From assembly GCA_002013415.1 (NCBI GenBank), contig MAEX01000001.1, positions 248,001-312,000 on the forward strand: 64,000 nucleotides of DNA, written 5' to 3'. The stretch comes from Mycobacterium sp. D16Q14. GTDB lineage: Bacteria; Actinomycetota; Actinomycetes; Mycobacteriales; Mycobacteriaceae. The notes under the pieces are model-generated. The model searched no databases. It saw only the letters and a list, made by a program, of their open reading frames with translations, and was not told where the DNA came from. The translations under genes and the position numbers were made by a program. Shown one piece after another: positions 60,612-64,000 of the stretch; within the stretch, counting starts at the first letter, position 1, and each line of letters opens with the position of its first letter.

Positions 60612-61904
60612 ATGAGTGTGCCCGATCGACTCGCCGATCTCTCGCAACGGATCACCACGCTGACCGGGCTAACTCTCACTCGCGCGCAGGCGATGTCGGT
60701 GGTCAGTCGTGCTTTCGAGCATCAGGTAGATCTCGATGACGACGGGCAGCTGCGCGCACTGGTCGCAGGACTGGCGTCGCCTGCGACTGTCAGTGGACCG
60801 CCAGTGCCCGACCCGCAGCCGGAGCAGCCCACAGGACCTGGGAACGATACCTTCGGAATCGCGCAACCTGCGGTGTCTTACTCGCCGGCGCAGGCCGAAA
60901 TACCGCGACTGGACCCATCTTCCCAGCCGTCGTCACCGTCGGGCGCCACTGCGAAAACCATGGCGGTGCTTGCGTTGCTCGGCGGTATCGTCAATCTCGC
61001 CTCTGCTGTATTGCTGGTCGCCGCTGGTAGCTATCTGTCCGACCAGGACACGATGCCCGGCTGGTACCACGCCACAACGTACGCGATTGCCGCGTGCGGG
61101 TTCGTCGCGGCCGGGGCGCTGCTCGCGGGCGGTGTGATGACCTTCAAACGCCAGCGGTTCGGACCGCGCATCGTGGCGACAGCCTGCGTGTTGGGTATCG
61201 CCGTGTTCTTCGGCGACCTAGCCGCGACACTCACCGCGGCCCATGACACATCCGCCACGGGAATCAGCACGTCACCCATCCATTACCTGGCGAGCCTGAT
61301 CATGCCGGTCGCGACGTTGGTGTTGGCGCTGCTGCCGTCCACCACGTGGTGGGTAATCCACGGCGCGGCGGTGCCGCCTAACCCGCCGACCGCGATCGCC
61401 TCCGCACCGGGAAATCGTCGAACGCGGTGGGCGATCATCGCCGGTGCCGCGGTACTGGTCGTCGCTGTGGCCGGCACCGTCACCTACGTCGTGACGCAAC
61501 GCAACTCGAATGCATCGGATCATTGCGACAAAGCGGTCGCCGTCGTCGAGGACGTGGCGCGCTTCGAATTCGAGTTCACCGGGCGCATCGATCAGGCGCT
61601 GCCAGCACTCAAAGAACGCCTGTCGCCCGAGCAGTACAGAGAGTTTGAACCTCGATTCGAAGCCTTCAGCTCAATTTCCGGCAAGGATCAGGTCACCACG
61701 CACCTCAGTGGCCTGACCAGCAAGCTGATCGAGTGTTCCGGCACCACCGCCCATGTCGAATCACGGTTCACGGTGGAATCGTCATCGCCTGCTTCACCTG
61801 CACCGCAGAATCAGCCCGTGACCCAGGACGCCACCCTCGAATACCAGAAGGACCAGGACCGGTGGATCGTCACCAAGTTCGACACCCGTCAGTCGCCGCG
61901 CTGA
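60612..61904 (+). CDS. Membrane protein with extracytoplasmic domain, inserted between DUF6542 and ispH genes
   Basis: About 430 residues from ATG 60612 (GTG 60603 possible). An N-terminal cytoplasmic region (DRLADLSQRITTLTGLTLTRAQAM) and Pro/Gln linker are followed by about five transmembrane helices in two groups (AVLALLGGIVNLASAVLLVAAG to LIMPVATLVLALLP, then IIAGAAVLVVAVAGTVTYVV) and a C-terminal extracytoplasmic domain (DHCDKAVAVVEDVARFEFEF, SRFTVESSS, DATLEYQKDQDRWIVTKFD) like Mce-associated or SnoaL-type sensors. Function unknown. Flanked by direct copies of a 34-nt repeat. Confidence 0.72.
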   Translation: MSVPDRLADLSQRITTLTGLTLTRAQAMSVVSRAFEHQVDLDDDGQLRALVAGLASPATVSGPPVPDPQPEQPTGPGNDTFGIAQPAVSYSPAQAEIPRLDPSSQPSSPSGATAKTMAVLALLGGIVNLASAVLLVAAGSYLSDQDTMPGWYHATTYAIAACGFVAAGALLAGGVMTFKRQRFGPRIVATACVLGIAVFFGDLAATLTAAHDTSATGISTSPIHYLASLIMPVATLVLALLPSTTWWVIHGAAVPPNPPTAIASAPGNRRTRWAIIAGAAVLVVAVAGTVTYVVTQRNSNASDHCDKAVAVVEDVARFEFEFTGRIDQALPALKERLSPEQYREFEPRFEAFSSISGKDQVTTHLSGLTSKLIECSGTTAHVESRFTVESSSPASPAPQNQPVTQDATLEYQKDQDRWIVTKFDTRQSPR

Positions 61905-62048
61905 CGGGGCGAGACCTGCCTCAGGCCACGGCACACATGCTCGGCTACCTGCCGGCAACGAGCACGCCGGAATCGCCGCGAGACAGAGCCGGAACCGACG
62001 TCGGCAAGTGAAGAACAGTGCGACTTAACGCTTTTCGCGTGAGTCAGT

Positions 62049-62082
62049 CCGTGTAACCAATGTCATGGAATAGCACAGCTAG
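62049..62082 (-). repeat. Third copy of the 34-nt arm, abutting the ispH stop
   Basis: Same orientation as 60568-60601 and identical at about 28 of 34 bases. It ends on the base before the ispH TAG (62085-62083). The rest of 61905-62048 holds no gene that I can support. Confidence 0.7.
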
Positions 62083-63081
62083 CTAGCGACGTGCCGCCCG
62101 CAGCTCACGCGGCAGCGAGAACACCAGCGTTTCGTTGGCCGTGGTGACCGGCTGCACCTCGCCGTAGCCGTACTCCGCGAGCCGATCCAGGACACCGCGC
62201 ACCAGTACTTCCGGTACCGAAGCACCCGAGGTGACCCCGACCGTCGTCACATCCTGAAGCCAGGCCGGGTCGATGTCTTCGGCGTAATCAACCAGGTACG
62301 AGGCGTGCGAACCCGCGCCAAGGGCAACCTCGACCAGACGCACCGAGTTCGACGAGTTGCGCGAACCGACAACGATTACGAGTTCACATTCGGGAGCCAT
62401 CGCCTTCACCGCGACCTGACGGTTCTGGGTGGCGTAGCAGATGTCGTCGCTCGGCGGGTCCTGCAGCGTCGGGAATCGCTCGCGCAGGCGCTGGACCGTC
62501 TCCATGGTCTCGTCCACGCTCAGCGTCGTCTGGGACAGCCAGATGACCTTGTTCTCGTCGCGCACGGTGACCTTGTCCACCGAACCGGGACCGTCCACCA
62601 ACTGCACGTGATCGGGAGCCTCACCGGCGGTGCCGACGACCTCCTCATGCCCCTCGTGACCGATGAGCAGGATGTCGTAGTCGTCGCGCGCGAAACGCTT
62701 GGCTTCCTGGTGCACCTTGGTGACCAGCGGGCAGGTGGCGTCGATGGTCTTCAAGTTGCGCGCCGCGGCGTCCACGTGGACGGTCGGAGCCACGCCGTGA
62801 GCGGAGAACACCACGATCGCACCCTCGGGGACCTGGTCGGTCTCGTCGACGAAGATCGCCCCAGCCTTGGCCAGCGTGTCCACCACGTAGCGGTTGTGCA
62901 CGATTTCGTGACGGACGTAGACGGGGGCGCCGTGTTTCTCCAGCGCACGCTCCACGGTCTCGACCGCACGATCGACACCCGCGCAGTAGCCGCGCGGCTC
63001 AGCCAGCAGCACTCGCTTGCTCGTCGCCGGGCCGACGACGGCGCTCACCATCCCCGGAGTGCCCATATCGACTGCAGCCAT
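62083..63081 (-). CDS. ispH: 4-hydroxy-3-methylbut-2-enyl diphosphate reductase
   Basis: Last step of the MEP isoprenoid pathway, reducing HMBPP to IPP and DMAPP with a [4Fe-4S] cluster. About 332 residues from ATG 63081 (MAAVDMGTP). Cluster cysteines lie in [22 protein letters not shown] and [26 protein letters not shown] and [14 protein letters not shown] bind substrate. The longer frame upstream overlaps the divergent gene and is not coding. Equivalent to Rv1110 (lytB2) by order. Confidence 0.95.
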   Translation of the reverse strand: MAAVDMGTPGMVSAVVGPATSKRVLLAEPRGYCAGVDRAVETVERALEKHGAPVYVRHEIVHNRYVVDTLAKAGAIFVDETDQVPEGAIVVFSAHGVAPTVHVDAAARNLKTIDATCPLVTKVHQEAKRFARDDYDILLIGHEGHEEVVGTAGEAPDHVQLVDGPGSVDKVTVRDENKVIWLSQTTLSVDETMETVQRLRERFPTLQDPPSDDICYATQNRQVAVKAMAPECELVIVVGSRNSSNSVRLVEVALGAGSHASYLVDYAEDIDPAWLQDVTTVGVTSGASVPEVLVRGVLDRLAEYGYGEVQPVTTANETLVFSLPRELRAARR

Positions 63082-63141
63082 GCTCACCAGCTTACGGCCC
63101 AGCCTTTCGCTGCACGACCGATGTAAGGCAAGCTTGGACCC

Positions 63142-63831
63142 ATGATTCGTCCTCCGTTTGGCGTCCGGTTGCTTCTTGGGGTCGCCGCTACCGTTCTCGA
63201 AGAGACCCGCAAGCTGCCGCAGGCGGTACTGACCTATCCCATGACGGCCGCCAGCCAGACCGTGCAGAACTTCATGCGGTTCCAGCAGACAGTCACGGAA
63301 TTGGCCATCAAGGGCGACGAGACCTGGGAAAACATCTTCCCGCCCACCGATGAGCAGCCGGAGTGGGCAACGTTCGACGAGGATCTCGACGAGCTGGACG
63401 CACCCGAACCCGACGAGACGCAGGCCAACGCCGTCTACGAGGACGCTGCCGAGCGGATGACACAGGGACGGTTTGCGCTGTACTCCTCGGAGCCCACGGA
63501 GCCGTCGGCTCCCGAACCCGCGGCGGCGCCGACGGCCGAGGCCGAGCCGGAGGTCGCTCAGGCCGCACCGCGCAAGGCGCCGGTGAAGAAGGCCGCCGCC
63601 AAAAAGGCGGCACCGGCGGCGTCCGCCGAACCCGCGGATCCGAACGCCCCCGACGTCGTCGTCGAGCTGGGCTACCACGACCTGACGCTGGCTCAGCTGC
63701 GGGCGCGGTTGCAGTCGCTGTCGGTGAGTGAGCTCGAAGAGCTGCTGACCTACGAAGACGCTCACAAGGCACGGGCGCCGTATCAGACCCTGCTCGCGAA
63801 CAGGATCACCCGCGCCGCTGCCCGTGGCTGA
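63142..63831 (+). CDS. Lipid droplet-associated protein, Rv1109c-like
   Basis: Protein of 229 residues. The N-terminal hydrophobic/amphipathic part [48 protein letters not shown] is the conserved portion. A Pro/Glu- and Ala/Lys-rich linker and a C-terminal helical module ([35 protein letters not shown]) follow. The name rests on my memory of annotation of this family. Divergent from ispH, overlaps xseA by eight bases. Confidence 0.8.
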   Translation: MIRPPFGVRLLLGVAATVLEETRKLPQAVLTYPMTAASQTVQNFMRFQQTVTELAIKGDETWENIFPPTDEQPEWATFDEDLDELDAPEPDETQANAVYEDAAERMTQGRFALYSSEPTEPSAPEPAAAPTAEAEPEVAQAAPRKAPVKKAAAKKAAPAASAEPADPNAPDVVVELGYHDLTLAQLRARLQSLSVSELEELLTYEDAHKARAPYQTLLANRITRAAARG

Positions 63832-64000
63832 TCCGGGTACCAGCCCCGAAAACCCCTGGCCGGTCCGGGCTGTCGCCACCCGGGTAGCCAAGTGGATCGA
63901 CCGCCTGGGTCAGGTGTGGGTGGAAGGCCAGCTGACACAGATCGACGTCCGGCCCGGCAGCAAGACCGTGTTCATGGTGCTGCGCGACCCGGCCGCCGAC
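63824..64000 (+). CDS. xseA: Exodeoxyribonuclease VII large subunit (N-terminal part, runs off the window)
   Basis: GTG 63824 overlaps the previous stop. The 59 visible residues ([48 protein letters not shown]) are the N-terminal OB-fold of XseA. It degrades single-stranded DNA with XseB. Position matches Rv1108c. Confidence 0.9.
   Translation, partial: MADPGTSPENPWPVRAVATRVAKWIDRLGQVWVEGQLTQIDVRPGSKTVFMVLRDPAAD

Noticed and set aside
1..64000. tRNA, rRNA, CRISPR arrays, insertion sequences, integrase genes
   Set aside because: None recognised on either strand by reading gaps and ORFs; tRNAscan and ISfinder searches would be decisive.

Overview
This looks like chromosomal DNA of a rapidly growing mycobacterium, most likely of the Mycobacteroides abscessus-chelonae group. 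The evidence is GC-rich coding DNA, an MspA-type porin, F420 (fbiC), mycothiol (mshB) and phosphatidylinositol-mannoside (lpqW, pimE) genes, EspC-like ESX substrates, many lipoproteins, and blocks of gene order that match (from memory) the M. tuberculosis neighbourhoods Rv1173-Rv1156, Rv0849-Rv0846c and Rv1112-Rv1108c. I see no tRNA, rRNA, transposase, integrase or CRISPR array.

Layout. 0-20 kb: an MspA porin with two small secreted proteins in a tightly coupled run, then fbiC ending in a strong hairpin, an O-methyltransferase, lpqW-mshB-small ORF-membrane protein, an AraC regulator with an alkyl sulfatase, a deazaflavin-dependent oxidoreductase, typA, mutT2, a pterin dehydratase, purU, an SDR, pimE, an Ala/Pro-rich secreted protein, a HhH-GPD glycosylase, and an EspC-like plus short TPR-region gene pair. 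The narGHJI block and PE/PPE genes that I recall inside this segment in M. tuberculosis are absent. 20-33 kb: acetate-type symporter with its DUF485 partner, MFS transporter, acyltransferase, two duplicated methyltransferases around a DUF1697 gene, tpx, and an MmpL-type exporter with a TetR regulator and a palindromic operator candidate.

33.4-39.6 kb: the most interesting accessory region. It has two successive modules, EspC-like/775-aa TPR-region protein/lipoprotein and EspC-like/DUF3558 lipoprotein/WXG Gly-rich protein. Each is preceded by the same promoter, GGAAC-N17-CGTC inside a 17-nt identical block, which fits the SigM-type ECF consensus. A shorter paralogous pair sits at 19.3-20.6 kb without that promoter.

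40-50 kb: WS/DGAT-like acyltransferase, GT39 mannosyltransferase-like protein, DoxX, an unrecognised 41-aa ORF ending at a textbook terminator, then a copper block. mmcO diverges from lpqS-cysK2-MFS, two RicR-type palindromes lie between them, and an ABC-F gene is appended to the lpqS-side operon. The mmcO palindrome is 39 bp, perfect, and runs into the start codon.

50-64 kb: small accessory genes (VOC pseudogene, LigB-like, SnoaL-like, CPCC, crystallin-J1-like), ychF, DUF488, small secreted/PspC proteins sharing a palindrome, cstA-ybdD, and DUF6542 and ispH with an extra membrane-protein gene between them, then a lipid-droplet-type protein and the start of xseA. Two loci here carry duplicated gene-end sequence around extra genes: the ychF tail at three places, and a 34-nt repeat at the ends of the DUF6542 gene and ispH. 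Both look like footprints of gene insertion at gene 3' ends.
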